Origin: Tretioscincus oriximinensis
Taxonomy: Eukaryota > Chordata > Lepidosauria > Squamata > Gymnophthalmidae
DNA length: 64,000 nucleotides
NCBI GenBank assembly: GCA_022410635.1
Contig: JAJVDF010000458.1
Coordinates: 342,860 to 406,859, forward strand
Direction: 5' to 3'
Part shown: one piece after another, positions 1 to 11,995 of the stretch
Layout: each line of letters starts with the position of its first letter
Position numbering within the stretch: position 1 is the first letter of the stretch
Made by a program: the position numbers and the translations under genes
Notes under the pieces: generated by a model
Database searches by the model: none
The model's input: only the letters and a program-made list of their open reading frames with translations
Told to the model about the DNA's origin: nothing

Positions 1-129
1 ATAAAAAGTGCATAAAATACATGAAGCAATACAGAAAGGAACGTCCACATTAATGTCAGGCAAAATAAATGTGGATCCCAATGTCTTTTATAGCCACACA
101 CGTTTTACATGGTCTATATGTAGCCAGAC

Positions 130-315
130 ACATTTTGGCCCCATCCCCACTGAGCCTTCTTCTTGGCTATATCTCAGAATAGGAATGTGCCATCTACATG
201 CTAGTGTAGTCTATGGCAGGCCCCATTCGNGGCCTGCCACAGCCTACACTGGCATGTGGATGACCAAGCTTTGTACCAAGATATAACCCAAAATAAGGCT
301 CAGTGGGGACAGGGA
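130..315. mobile_element. Foldback element, CACTGAGCC family
   Basis: CCCCACTGAGCCTTCTTC and the mirror AAATAAGGCTCAGTGGGG lie about 170 bp apart, with inner arms through CTATATCTCAGAATAGG, CCATCTACATGC and GCAGGCCCC, closing at GGCAGGCCCCATTCGNGGCC. Practically the whole copy can fold as one hairpin. Confidence 0.7.
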
Positions 316-1655
316 GTATTCAAAGTAAACTGTCTACTTCAGTGGCTAATGGTGCAGTACAACCCATAATAGCCATGAAAAACGAATGTGAGTTCTCATA
401 TGCTCACTACATTTCAATAAGAGCGAGCAAAAAAGAGGCAGAGGTTTCTATAAGTCCTAGATTCTCCCTTTAAAGTATTGAAAGTGAAATGACAAGGAAC
501 AGTGGCATGGCTTTCATTGAACGAAAGCAGCTTTTTCTTAAGTCCCAGGACATTTATGCATGGAGTGAAATATTATTGGCCCATAGGGCAAGTCTAGGTG
601 TTCATTCTAGCTTTTGAGGTGGCTGACAGGGTCTATGTAGATGCCAAATGGGTTTTTCATTTACATACAGAACAATGCATTTCCAGTACTGCTTCCAAGG
701 GCTTGGCTAGAAAGGAGTCAATTGACTAATGCTTGGTCAAAAGGTATCCTGTCCATATACCCTTCATGGATTGATAGACATCCTGCTCCATAACTCCATT
801 CTGTATGGACAGAGACTATTATCCATTAAATGCACCTCTCCTTCCACAATGGCCGAGGGATGGTTTTGCCATTTAGGACCATTGGCATTTGGTGCTGCTT
901 AACCCAGGCATGGTTAGGGTTAGGGTTAGGGCATGCTGCCCTTCACCCTCTACTTCACCTCTCAATTCTGGTCCCCACACTTTGCAAGATAGTTTGTACG
1001 TTTAACAGCTCAGTAACTAGTTAGACACACTATAGATAGATGAAAATCATATGCAAATGTTAAATATTAATACATCAGTCTCTCTTTCTCGGTAGTGATA
1101 ATGAGAGAGCGAGAGAGATAATCAGCGAGCAAATTCATATCAGCTTCTGACTCATAATGCTAGACAGGCCGTCATTCCTTAGTCCAGCTTTTAGAGTCAT
1201 GGGTGTAGTTGAAAGATAGGAGCTCTTAGTTCATGCCACAGGAAAAGCTGCTGATCTCATGAAACTCTAGAGATCTAATAAGCAATTTCTCTTGACATTG
1301 TTTGTTACTTATAGCAACTGGATTGAGTCCAAGCACCTTCTCCCCTCTACTGCTGCAATTCTATGCTCCACTGAGAACTTGGCTAGATGGAGGCTCCACA
1401 TTCCTCTCTGAGTTCCCCGCACAGACACTTCGTGCTGGGCTGAGAATAAATCTAACAGTGATTAACTCTTTCCGATCTTTGGGACTGCACCAGCTTGGGC
1501 AGGAGACACTATCAGGTGAAAATGAAGGCTCAAGGGTGGGATGACTTCACATCAGCACAATGCCCAAGCATGTAGCAGATCGGTGGTGATGAAAGTGGCC
1601 TACTTGCACCATGCTCTACAAAACTGTATTTTGCCTCAAATGGTCAACTTCGAGG
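316..1655. other. Intergenic, nothing recognised except the TTAGGG run and a GA-rich patch
   Basis: AT-rich single-copy-looking DNA. A short GAGAGA stretch is at about 1100-1121. The open frames here are short and unconvincing. Confidence 0.5.
912..930 (+). repeat. Short interstitial TTAGGG run
   Basis: Three tandem TTAGGG units in otherwise ordinary sequence. Confidence 0.85.
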
Positions 1656-1659
1656 CCTA

Positions 1660-1745
1660 TTTCTGCTTGAGAGTGCCCAGGGGCAAGTGGTGGCTCACTG
1701 TGTAAGACAGAATGGTGGACTAGATGGGCTGTGGCACAGTTCTGC
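1660..1745 (-). repeat. GATCAGGCC-type repeat fragment
   Basis: GTGTAAGACAGAATGGTGGA and CTAGATGGGCTGTGGC mark the family's 5' segment in reverse. Confidence 0.65.
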
Positions 1746-2950
1746 AGAGCTATTCCTATGTACATTTTTGCATTCATTTTTCATGTATCTCAAAACAGAG
1801 CCTTACCGTCATTCAAAACTGGAGAATGTTTGTTCCCTAGTTTTGAAGCCTGTGAGGTAGTGAGGTGCAAATCATGAAGACACCATCCATGCTTCTGAAC
1901 AGAGGCTGGACCAATAAAGGTGTCACATCATAGCCCTCCCAGATGTTTCTGAACTTCAACTCCAGCACTCCATTTAATTTAAAAAGACAGTGGTAGGAGT
2001 GGAACGGATTACTGGGAGTTATAGGGCAGTAATATCTGGAGGGCCACCAGTTTGACATCTCTGTCATAGGGCTTCAGCACATATCCGTTTTGCCCCTCTT
2101 TCTAAAACAAGGTTCTGCCAACAGGATGACCTTCTACATGAAGCTTTTTCTTGCTAGATTTGAGAGTAATTATGTTCATTATTTCTTTCCTTTCTCCAAA
2201 GCCCTGGAAAGGAAGTGAATAATGGCTGCTTAAACAATAGCATATTTTTAAAAAGCTGCTTGAATACTATATGTACAGTCCAAGGATAAAATAGGTCTTC
2301 TGGGAATATTTTCATGAGGTCAGATTTTTTAAAATGTTTTCATGAAATGATTAATTAATCAATTAGTACTATGAATTGCTCAGTTAATTTAGTTGAGGGC
2401 CAAAAAAAAAAAGATTATGGGATTTTAATCAAAGCTTTCTGGTGTAAGTGGCTCTGGATGAAATTACTGGATGAAAGCCCAGAGGCAAGCTTCTTACTTT
2501 AAGAAGCTGAAGAGCAAAGGAGGCCTCTTTGCTTTGCCCTTTCTTACAACGGTCTATGCTAAACTTGGCGTCTTGATCTAGGAAGGTTTGCTTCTTAACT
2601 TTCCTTTGAATTGTTTCTTTAATAAAGTTTCCAGAGAAAGGAAGCACTCAACTTTTTGTGTGTGCTGTTTGCTGACCTAACCGGTTTCCTTCACATCAAT
2701 TTCCCCCTTGGCAGCAAATGAGGAAGAAGCCTATTAAACAAGGAGTTATCCCTTCTCAGCTACCAAATCTCTGTTGGAGGAGGGTTTGGCTGGCTGGCAA
2801 AGGCCCACAGCTTAAGCAGCAAAGAACAGAATATGTCGCTTTAGCTGAAGTATTTGGAGTCTGTAGCATAGTGGCAGAAATGCTGCTAAAGTCCTTATGC
2901 CACATCAGTGATTCCCTGTGCATAGGGTTATTATTAATGTTTAATTATAA
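1746..2950. other. Intergenic, nothing recognised
   Basis: No family similarity, splice-flanked frame or repeat recognised. Short frames only. Confidence 0.45.
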
Positions 2951-2954
2951 TGCC

Positions 2955-3145
2955 CTTTCTACCAAAAGGCAGCACATATGGCTTTTGTTGCATTCCCCAC
3001 AATGGACACCATATGAAGTAGGCGGGGTGGAGAGAGTTCTAAAGAACTGTGACTGGCCCAAGGCCATCCAGTGGCATCATGAAGGAGCATGGAATCAAAC
3101 TGGGAGACTTCCAGATAAGAGTCCAACACTAACCACTACACCATG
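2955..3145 (-). mobile_element. Sauria-like SINE, antisense
   Basis: Contains ATATGAAGTAGGCGGGGTGG, GAACTGTGACTGGCCCAAGG, AACTGGGAGACTTCCAGAT and AACCACTACACCA, the reverse of a tRNA-derived head (B box then A box) and of the central GGTGACTTTGGGCCAGTCAC-type segment of Sauria SINEs. Confidence 0.7.
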
Positions 3146-3299
3146 AAATGACATCAAAATGATGACATTTCTGGTAAAATGGTTATCCCCAGGGTAAGGG
3201 GGGGTGCCGTTTGCTTTCTTGTGTATCCATGCACAAGATCTGGGATCTTGTGCAATGGTACACGCCCTCAGAGACTGCACGAGACACTTGTGCTTCTCC

Positions 3300-3700
3300 C
3301 AACTCTGGGACCAGCGTGCGTTCCATGAAACTGATAGGCAGAAGACTTAGGACAGACAAAGGAAAGTATTTTTTTTCACACAGAGAGTCGTTGGTCTGTG
3401 GAATTTAGTTGCAGAAGAGGGAGTTAGCAGCCTGGATAGCTTTAAGATTAGACAACTTCATGTAACCCAAGGCTATAAAGAGCTACAAGGATGGATTTCT
3501 TGATACTGCCTCCAAGATGGCGCAACAGGCAGTATTCCTGAAGTATTATTTGCAGAGAGTTGAGAACAGAGGGTTTGTCTTCTTCTGCTTGAGACTGCCC
3601 GGGTACAGGAAGTGGGCCTCTGTGTGAGACAGAATGCTGGACTAGATGGGCTCCAGCCCAATTCAGCAGGACTCCTCTTACGTTCTTTTAGTTGCAATTT
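3300..3700 (-). repeat. GATCAGGCC-type dispersed repeat, antisense, near full length
   Basis: From GTTCCATGAAACTGATAGGC through CAGCCTGGATAGCTTTAAG, GGATTTCTTGATACTGCCTC to GCTGGACTAGATGGGCTCC and CTCCTCTTACGTTCTTTTA, the reverse of the 33.8 kb copy. Confidence 0.82.
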
Positions 3701-4465
3701 GTGTGGACTTCCCACAGTGCCTGGTTTATATTGTCCACAGTCTGGGCAGATACTCCCTGTGTGCTCAATTTTGGTTCAAACTGCATGACTTGATCTGTGA
3801 CATGCAGCAAGGACCACAATAGCCTGTGTCCCACAATGGGACACAGTCCGAAGGGTATTTCCCTTCAATGCTTTTGGAATTCAGTGGACAAGGCATGGAC
3901 TTGATACAGATAAAGCACGAATATCTGTTGGTTTACAACTCCACTGTGTACTTCAAATATACCAAAGGCAAATGGTGGACTGGTTCCCACACTCCCTGTT
4001 TATGTATCTGCCATCATGGTAATAAGCTTCTCTTTATAAAGCTGCTTCGTGTTTTACTAAGATACAGAAAAAGAGAGCAGCTGCTGTCCCTCTTCTGCTT
4101 TTGCTCATCTCCTCTCTTGACAAGCAAGCGACTGGCAGCAACAGGTAACAAGAACCGACTGGTCCTCCAAGGAATGGAAGACATGCAGATGGGATCCTCT
4201 CCCAGTATCCTCTGAGTTGACAGTACCTTCTCTTTACAGCTGCTGATAGATACCCTCTTCCAGTATGTTTCGTTCCTTCTTGTTTTCTGTTTTCCTTGCC
4301 TAACCACTTTGGCCCCATCTAAACAAGGTTTGAAAAGAGCCATTATGGCATGGATACAGGGAGATTGTTACAAATAGCTGTGGCAGCCCCAACACAGCTA
4401 CACTATAAAAAGTAAATTTCATCGTTTTTTCTATTCCAGGAAAACCTCACCATCAGAACAGGTTT
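3701..4465. other. Intergenic, nothing recognised
   Basis: Overlapping short frames on both strands at 4014-4343 have no recognisable motif and are taken as chance. Confidence 0.45.
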
Positions 4466-4469
4466 TCCA

Positions 4470-4560
4470 AAATACTTGCTTGCTTGCTTACTTACAATGC
4501 TACCTAAAGGTCTCAGGGCAGTTAAAATAAAAACAGAATTATTATAAAACAACAGTGTCT
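4470..4560 (-). mobile_element. L2-like LINE 3' end fragment
   Basis: TTGCTTACTTACAATGCTAC, CTAAAGGTCTCAGGGCAG, TTAAAATAAAAACAG: reverse of the CTGCCCTGAGACCTTT tail. Confidence 0.6.
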
Positions 4561-4734
4561 GTAAGTAGGGAGAGCTTGGTTGTTGTTTTTTAACCAANCC
4601 CTGGGGTTTCAGCAGAGATACCAAGTTTGAAGCTCTGTGGAGAGGGGGAAGAGTCTTCTATTGTGATTAATTAGTTAAATAGGGACCATCATAGTGGTGA
4701 GGACGATAGAAGGTAAGCCTTCAGATAAAAACCA

Positions 4735-4890
4735 AGTTTGTAAGCCCCTTTGAATACCTTCAGGTGAGAAAAGTGGGATATAAAAATGGAGTTCCTATCC
4801 TCCTCCTCCTCCTCCTTCTTCTTCTTCTTCTTCTTCTTCTTCTTCTTCTTCTTCTTCTTCTTCTTCTTCTTCTTCTTCTTCTTCTACATT
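4735..4890 (+). mobile_element. SINE tail fragment with long (CTT)n microsatellite
   Basis: AGCCCCTTTGAATACCTTC, GTGAGAAAAGTGGGATATAA, then CTC units and an uninterrupted CTT run of more than 20 units to 4885. The microsatellite is the expanded SINE tail. Confidence 0.75.
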
Positions 4891-5369
4891 TAATGGTAAT
4901 GGATCAAGTAATGCTGTGACAGTGCCTCTACAAGATAAAATACTGTTTGCCTTTATGGTATTTAACACTCAGCTCTTGGGCACCCTCCCCTTGTACATCA
5001 TGGTGCTGCTTCAGCAATATAAGAGTCCATACTTAGAAAATGAATTTCCTTTTAGTAGGTAAGGTTCTCCTGCAGCCAAATATGATTTTTAATAATAAAT
5101 GGATTACCAATCACAGCAATAAGATTAATGGTCAAAAAAGAAATTAAAGTTGAACGTCTGCCACTGGGAAACCCTGTGTGACAGAAATAGAATGGAGTCA
5201 GATCCATGCCAAGGGGAAGGACGAGCGAAACATATTGAAAGAGGAGGATTAGGAGAAAGGGTTGAAATGTTCTCCTTGCATGCTTAGGGAGAACATTTAG
5301 AACTAGGAGATAACAAGGAGGTCAAGCAGCGTGCTCAAAACATTTTGTGCTATACTCACTAGAGAGATT

Positions 5370-5612
5370 TCATAAGAAGAAGACTTGGTTTTTATATCCC
5401 GCTTTTATATACCAAATCGAAATGGCTTACACAATTATCTGTTTTTCTCTTCATAATAGACACCTTGTGAAGTAGGTGGGGCTGAAAAAGCTCTGAAGAA
5501 CTGTGACTAGCTCAAGGTCAGCCAGCTGGCTTTTCTGGGGGAGTGTAGAATAGAACCGGGAGTCTTCCAGATAAGAGTCTCACACTTTGATCACTACACG
5601 AGACTCTTTTAA
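5370..5612 (-). mobile_element. Sauria-like SINE, antisense, near full length
   Basis: AAGAAGAAGACTTGG (tail), TATCCCGCTTTTATATACC, ACACCTTGTGAAGTAGGTGG, GAACTGTGACTAGCTCAAGG, then GGAGTCTTCCAGATAAGAG and GATCACTACACGAG (head). Confidence 0.78.
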
Positions 5613-6569
5613 GGTATTGACAGTTGAAGGGTACCACTATCATAAGAATCCATAAGAGTTCCACAACAAAATTCAGGTTATCCCAGTCAGCAAAAGGCAA
5701 CTGCAGGATTTAAAGAAGATTCCACAACCGACTCTTATTGCTCCTGATACATTCAGGGAACAACTAGAAGTTTGGTGTCAGTTGGCTTGATTTGTTAAAA
5801 TTTTGACTTGTAGGAACCTGGAAGCCAGCCTCGCACCCATCTTTTGTTTTTGGTCACTTCCAGGTAACCTCAAGCAAAACAAAACAAATCAGTATACACG
5901 TAAATAACCACTGCCGTTACAAGAAACCTGATATTGTCCCCAGATTTTCTATAATATGATATCGTTGATTATCAAGGATTACCTGGAACTGCATTGGAAA
6001 CGCCACGTTTATATCTGTCATTTCTAATATAGAAAACCGTGGGCTTTTTGCTCACTTCTGGAGGTACTTCCAAAATCCTTCTTACTAAATAATAAACTTT
6101 GATAAAAGTACACAAAGTCTGCTCTGTAGTCATTGGAGCTAAAGGTGACTTTAAGCACAACCTTTCTAGCCTCTTTTAGGTGACAGAAATATGGCCACAG
6201 CCATGCATATCATTTTCACTTGTGAACTAAACTTCACATAGTCCACTCAGGGTTAATTTTATAAAGTGCTCAAAACTTTTAGGGGATTCAGAATGTAGTG
6301 TTATTGTGGACATAAAGTGTCCGTCTGGGTATAGTTCAAAGAGTTCATCTTAGCACTTAAGTTGAAGTATGAGAGTTCAGCAACTTTGTACGAGACCTAG
6401 GATGTTTTTAAATGACAGAACCACTCTCTAACAACAAACTTGAGGTGAATGGTGAATAATCAGTCAATAGTTATACAGGATAAGCACAAAGGCTAGCTTC
6501 AGTAATGCGTCATCTGCTTTGCTGATTCTGCTAATTCTGTGCTGGTGTAGAAGATTATTAGCAAACTAT

Positions 6570-7500
6570 CCTAGCATTTATTTACTTATTTACTTATATT
6601 CATATTCCATCCTATACACAAAGGTCTCAGGGCAGATTACAGTAGGAAAATAATAAAACAGTTAAATATGATAAAGTGCCTACAATGATAGAGGGTGTTG
6701 TTTCCTTAGCTTAGGGCAAGGTGAACAGATATATCTTTGCCAGTCATACGAACATGTACAGTGTAGAAACCCAATGCACCACAGAGAAGAGACATCCGTA
6801 ATCAGGAAGTTACATACCCACACCCCTTTGACAAGTGAAGGTAGTGCACCTATTTCACCTGGCCTTTGGCTGAAGAGAATGTTCATTTTCGTCCCCACTT
6901 TTAGATATTGTTTTTATACTGTTTTTAATCTGTTAATTTTGTGATTCTATTTTACTGTTCGCTGCCCTGAGACCTTCAGGTATGGGGCGGAGTATAAATG
7001 TAAATCAATCAATCAATCAATCAATCAATAATAGTTGGACTGCCAAGAGGGCCACATCAGAAGATCTTAGGGTGGGGCAGATCTGTATGGGAGGAGATGT
7101 CCCTTCAAATAACCATTTAGGACTTTATAAGTCAATGTTTGTATCTTGAATTGGGCTCAGCAAACGGTGGTTTTCTTTTCGGAACTGCACAGTATGCGTT
7201 CAACCAAATAGCTGTACCAGTTAGCAGCCTAGCTGCTGTGTTCTAAACCAGCTATACCTTCCAAACTATTTTCAAGAGCAGCCCAATGTAGAGCACATTA
7301 TAATAGTTCTGTCTGGAAGTTATCAGAGCATGGAGTTCCATGGCCAGGTTGTTCCTGTCCAAAAAGAGACACAACTAGTGAACCAGTCACAGTTATGCTC
7401 CTGGCCATTGCCTGCAGGTGACCACCAAGTATTAGTGCAGAGTCCAAGAGCACCCCAGGATTGTGCATCTGTTCTTTCCAGGGTAAAGAAACCTCATCAA
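6570..7500 (-). mobile_element. L2-like LINE antisense, interrupted by a sense L2-like 3' end
   Basis: 6570-6695 (TTCCATCCTATACACAAAGG, TCTCAGGGCAGATTACAG) is an antisense 3' end, and 7035-7500 (TCTTGAATTGGGCTCAGC, ATAGTTCTGTCTGGAAGTTA) continues the same antisense LINE. Between them 6845-7030 is sense (TTCACCTGGCCTTTGGCTG, CTGCCCTGAGACCTTCAGG) and ends in an (AATC)n tail, indicating a later insertion. Confidence 0.65.
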
Positions 7501-7574
7501 AGAAGGATGCCCCTCTTNTTCATGGGCATAAGCCCCTGTAACAGCATCTCCATCTTATATGGAGATGCTGTTCA

Positions 7575-7878
7575 GGCATGGATAGCTCAGTCGCTTAGGA
7601 ATTCGTCTCTCGCCTGGGAGATCNGGTTTCGAAGCCCTGTGTGGGACGTGGGGAGGGGTGAGCACCTTCCACTAGCCTGTAGCGTTTAGCAAACCCAGCT
7701 GTTNGAAAGCATGAATTGCAAGAAATTGCAACTGACTGCAAGTAGATACATGGGAACCACCATAGCCTGGTGACGAAGATAGAATGGAAGCCTTCGGGCA
7801 AAATATATCCTTGTAAGCTGCTTTGAGTCCCTTTGAAAGGTGAAAAAGTGGGGTATAAGAACCAAGTTCTTCTTCTTC
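7575..7878 (+). mobile_element. tRNA-derived SINE, near full length
   Basis: The head has pol III promoter boxes: TAGCTCAGTCGCT (A box) and GGTTTCGAAGCCC (B box). The body includes GAATTGCAAGAAATTGCAAC. The tail CTTTGAGTCCCTTTGAAAGG, then GGGGTATAAGAACC and (TTC)n, is of the BovB-mobilised type seen in squamate SINEs. A hairpin at 7540-7572 directly precedes it. Confidence 0.85.
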
Positions 7879-8384
7879 TTATATGGATTCAGTTTCAATT
7901 TATCCCCCCATATCCAGCCGATTATTGCCTCCAAACACCTGTTGCTCATGTTCCTCTTCAAATGCAATAGAAATCAGCTTTAATATGAGCCCTTTCCATT
8001 TGGTTTACAAACAAATAATGATATTCAGACCTAGCACATTATGGTAAGCCTATCTTTTCTGGTATTGTCAACAACTCACACGTGCAATGCACTTTGGACT
8101 TCCAATTCCTGCTGTTGCTTCCAATTTCCCTACTTCCCATGCTTCTAGTTGCTCTATATTTTCTTGTTTGTCTTGGCAAACAAGATGGGTTACTACATTC
8201 AGATTTTCTTTCAGTTGTGTTTTGTGTTTCCTACTGCAGCTGACTGCTCCAATCACCATCTGGACAGTGGGCTTTAAACCCTTTAGCACAATAGTTTCCC
8301 TTTTTGATCATTGCCAATTTCTGTTGTTTTGGGATAAAAATAAAGGCAGGAGCTGCACAGCTGCAATTCCTGCTGCATCAAAAG

Positions 8385-8700
8385 ACAGAAGGCTTCCAAG
8401 CCATACTGAATCAGGCCAGAGCCTATCTAGTCCAGCATTCTGTTTCACACAGAGGCCCACCAAATACACCTGGGCAGTCTGAGCAGAAGAAGGCAAAATC
8501 TTCACCTATTATCGACTCCCTGAAAATGATATTTCATATGTACTGCCTGTTGCTCCATCCCAGCTTCAGTTTCAAAAGGCCCACGCTAGTAGCTATTTAT
8601 ACCCTTATCTAACCCTGACTTGAATCTACCCAGCTTCTAGCTATCACCACCTCTTCTGGAAGTAAATTCCACAGGCTGATGACCCTCTGGGTGAAAATAC
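8385..8700 (+). repeat. GATCAGGCC-type dispersed repeat
   Basis: TGAATCAGGCCAGAGCCTAT, CTAGTCCAGCATTCTGTTTC, CACAGAGGCCCACC, GGAAGTAAATTCCACAGGC and GATGACCCTCTGGGTGAAA. Several copies occur in the window in both orientations. It looks like a LINE-derived 3' region, but I do not assign a family name. Confidence 0.8.
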
Positions 8701-11250
8701 CTTTAGATTGGAAAGCTTTCAATTCAATTCACGTGCTCCTCCCATGCCTTTGCTAGCAAAAATATTGAGGCTGGGGGATTTTCATTTCTCATCTGCAGTG
8801 TTTCTGTCTGGAACTGTTTGGGTAGAAACACGAAAGGTTGAAGGAGTTCTATTCTCAGGGGAATTAGAAAATATCAGTCAGTTCTAGACTTCAGACCCCA
8901 ATTTAAAGACCCTTTCACTGATTTCCTAGTCTGGCTGTAATAGTATCACCCATATCTGATCTGCCTTTTAAAAATAATCCAGTAAGAATAATCCAGTCTT
9001 GTAACTACATAGTTTGAATTTTTACTATCAAAGCATATTACTGTTTTACTGCAGGTTTAGCTTCATTCATGTAGTCAAAAACGGACATAAAATGTAAAGA
9101 TTTATTTGTTTGGAGATTCCTTATAAAACCCAGTTTAATAAATTACTTTATGTTTTAGGAATGTACAGCAGTTTTAAAGCATAATATGGGTGTAAAGAAA
9201 GATTATAAATGGAAATTGCATGGCACAAGTGAAAGAAATAGTGAAAGGAGGGTTTTTTGAGACCATTATAGTCCTGAATTTAACAAGTCATTGCCTAAAT
9301 TAAGCTGAGCTAGAGAAAGTGTCAACCCAGAGCTTTAAAAGAGCAAAAGAAAATGGGCTTTTGTTTCTAGCTTGGCACCTCAGGAAGAAAAGCTGTTTGA
9401 AATGCTGATCGTATTAACTTGGATCGAAAGTATTCAGAATCACAGACAATGATTTCCAAGTCAAAAAGCAAGACACACTTCCAGTTTTAGTAGAAATGCT
9501 GATTCTATTTTTCTCGTGCCTGAAGAATGAAAATTAGTTCTATCTTCTGCCGCATGCTAGACTTGGCTCAAGTCTTCTTGCTTTCTCACTTATGGCATTT
9601 TCACCTCATTTGTATCTGTGTCCATGGCGTGGCAGAAATGTTTGATGCTTGGCAAATGACATGGGAAGCCTGGAACTGGTGGTGGGTATTAAATGCACCA
9701 CTTTGGAAATCATCCAGGGAACTTTATTTACCACTTGGACCATGCTGCAGAGAGACACAGTCTGCCTGTCTCAAAACTGTCCAAAGAGTTTTATGCTACT
9801 GTGGGAATGAATATCCCACTAGCAGAGTTAGAAATGGGATGGGAGGAAGGGAAGGACCAGAATCATAATAGCTTATAGCATCAAATGTAGCTGGTCTTTG
9901 TTGGGCATGGAGCCAGACTCTGCAAAAGAGGAAGAAAGCAGGGCACAACGAATAAAAACACACACAACCCACAAAGACTGATTAACTCACAATCAAAGTG
10001 AACTCAGTAGCTGGTGTACATAGATAATGAAAGTAGGTAGTGACCTGAAAATGTCTAGGTTCTTAATTAAAATTTGAGAGCTAAATATATTTTTTAAGTT
10101 TAAAATTTAGAGAGCAGTTGGAAATAAAAGCAAATAAGTATTCTGCTATTTTGCTTTCCCCCCTGAGAATCTGTGGTATTTGGGGCTAATATTCTATCTA
10201 CATTGCTGATGGTTTTCTTCTACATACCTAACCAAGACAATCCCTTATTTCTATCTATTAATATCAGCAAAGACAGACAATAAAGGCTCACACAGAAGGG
10301 GCTATTAATCATAGCAATGCTAAAAATAGGAAATAGTGGCTCAGTAGCTACCTCAGAACCTTGTGAAATTGTGATTGGAAAACATAGGCTGCTTCCGCAT
10401 TTCAAGTTTTAAATCGCTTTTTCTTTTTAAAAAAGCAAGACAACACATTTGCAAGTATGTTCCCATTTACCTCCANTCTTCCTCGCAGTTCCCTCTCTGT
10501 CCTCGGCACATCTTGGCACTTTTCTTGATATCACAAGTAACAGAAATCATTGCTGTGCTTCCCTGACTACAAGCCCCAGCATTCTTTGTGAGCCTGCATA
10601 CAATTCCCTAGCAATCTCTACTAGGTAAGAACCAATGAGCATTTTACAATTTCCATACTGCTCTGAGGAAGCTTTTCTTTCAGACTTTATGAAACGGAGG
10701 CTGCTAAATCACATGATATGCAATGGATATTTACTCCACAGTAAAGACCTTTAGAGCGTGTGGAATGGTGGACATGTGTGGTTCCGTGGAGCGGACAGAA
10801 TGTAAAATAGCCTCCAAAATGTAGGAAATAGAACGTGGGGATTGAGCTCAGGCTGTGAGGCCTGATTCTTATCTGATTCTTGACACGACGTTCCATCATC
10901 TTCGCTGCCCAGCCATATGTCTCAATGGAGGATTTGCCATGAATCCAGAAGAGATTTGCAATATTATTTATTGCAGATCTTTTATAATTGCATGGTGAAA
11001 TGCCAGCATCCACCGTTAAGAGCTGCCCTGTCTTCTGTCACACTGTTGCAAGGAGACAACCAGCGCAAGAAAACAGCAGCCGACAGGACTGCAGATTTAC
11101 TGTTGGTTTGGCATGTGCAGCTCAGGGTTCCTGGTTCTTCTCATCAGCCTTGCAACAACTCCATGCAGATCCAGCAAAAGATATGTCCCTTCTTTTTTCC
11201 AGCAAAATCCACAATCGCCTTTAGATTGCAAATTTCACTCGCTAGGCTAC
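8701..11250. other. Intergenic, largely repeat-poor
   Basis: AT-rich, with few recognisable repeats, so a candidate area for conserved non-coding sequence; nothing specific can be named. ACTACAAGCCCCAGCATTC at about 10567-10585 resembles a ZNF143/Staf-type site. Confidence 0.45.
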
Positions 11251-11253
11251 AGC

Positions 11254-11435
11254 TAGGCTGGCCAGATGACCTCTTTTGGGAGGGGTGGAAAACCCGGTTT
11301 GGGGATGCCTCCCGGTTTTTGCTGAGAAAATTTCTTTTCAAAAAAAATTTTTTTTTTCCTCAGCAAAAACCCGGAGGCACCCCAAAACCGGGTTTTCAAC
11401 CCCCCCCCCAAAAAAGGGGTCATCTGGTCAGCCTA
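11254..11435. mobile_element. Short palindromic hAT-like element, TAGGCTGACCAG family
   Basis: 182 bp, almost entirely an inverted repeat. The left end TAGGCTGGCCAGATGACC mirrors the right end GGTCATCTGGTCAGCCTA, and the arms continue inward through CCCGGTT..GCCTCCCGG to a poly(A)/poly(T) centre at about 11340. No 8-bp duplication is visible at this copy. Confidence 0.8.
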
Positions 11436-11529
11436 CTTATCATTTGTTCTGTTTCTAGTGGTTTTAATCCCGGGCTGTGCTGGGACTGCCACAAGCATCT
11501 AAAGCAATTACACTTTAATTTCAGAGAAA

Positions 11530-11995
11530 TAGTCGTGTTAGTCTAGCAGAAAGTCCAGCAAAGGAGCTAGCAGCACTTTGAGACTAACTTGAGAAAAGTG
11601 GTTGGCATAAGCTTTCGTAGACTGGTCTACTTCTTCAGATGCTGAGGGACTAATGCTAGGGTTAAGTATTTATAGGAAAATGTGTATGGGAGAAGACAAA
11701 GCATATGCAACTGTAGGGAGGGGTTGAATTGCAGGTAGAAAAACAGGTAAATAGCAGGAACTAATCTCCTTGTGTGAAAAAGTGCCTGGGGCAACAAGGG
11801 GCAATGTCTAGTAGAGAAGCAATCAAGTACTTAACAGGTTTCATAAGAATGTATAGTTGGCCAGGAAGCCATTGTCTCTGTTAAGTCCTTTGCTGATGGC
11901 CTGGAACTTGTGAATGTATTCATGTTCTGCTGCTTCTCTTTCAAATCTTCCTTTGTAGTTTCTTTGTTCTTTGTACCTATTTCTATCACTAGGCA
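11530..11995 (-). repeat. Dispersed repeat with hammerhead-like hairpin
   Basis: GTGTTAGTCTAGCAG, GCAGCACTTTGAGACTAAC and GGCATAAGCTTTCGTAGACT followed by CTACTTCTTCAGATGC. This block recurs across amniote genomes in my recollection. On the minus strand 11605-11642 has CTGAAGA, a GTAGAC/GTCTAC stem and GAAA, flanked by GCAT and ATGC. About 350 bp more of the same repeat seems to follow to about 11995. Confidence 0.6.

Noticed and set aside
7575..7640. tRNA gene candidates at SINE heads (also 38903, 41430)
   Set aside because: A and B boxes are present but the acceptor and anticodon arms do not form a complete cloverleaf and the sequence continues into the SINE body; these are tRNA-derived SINEs.
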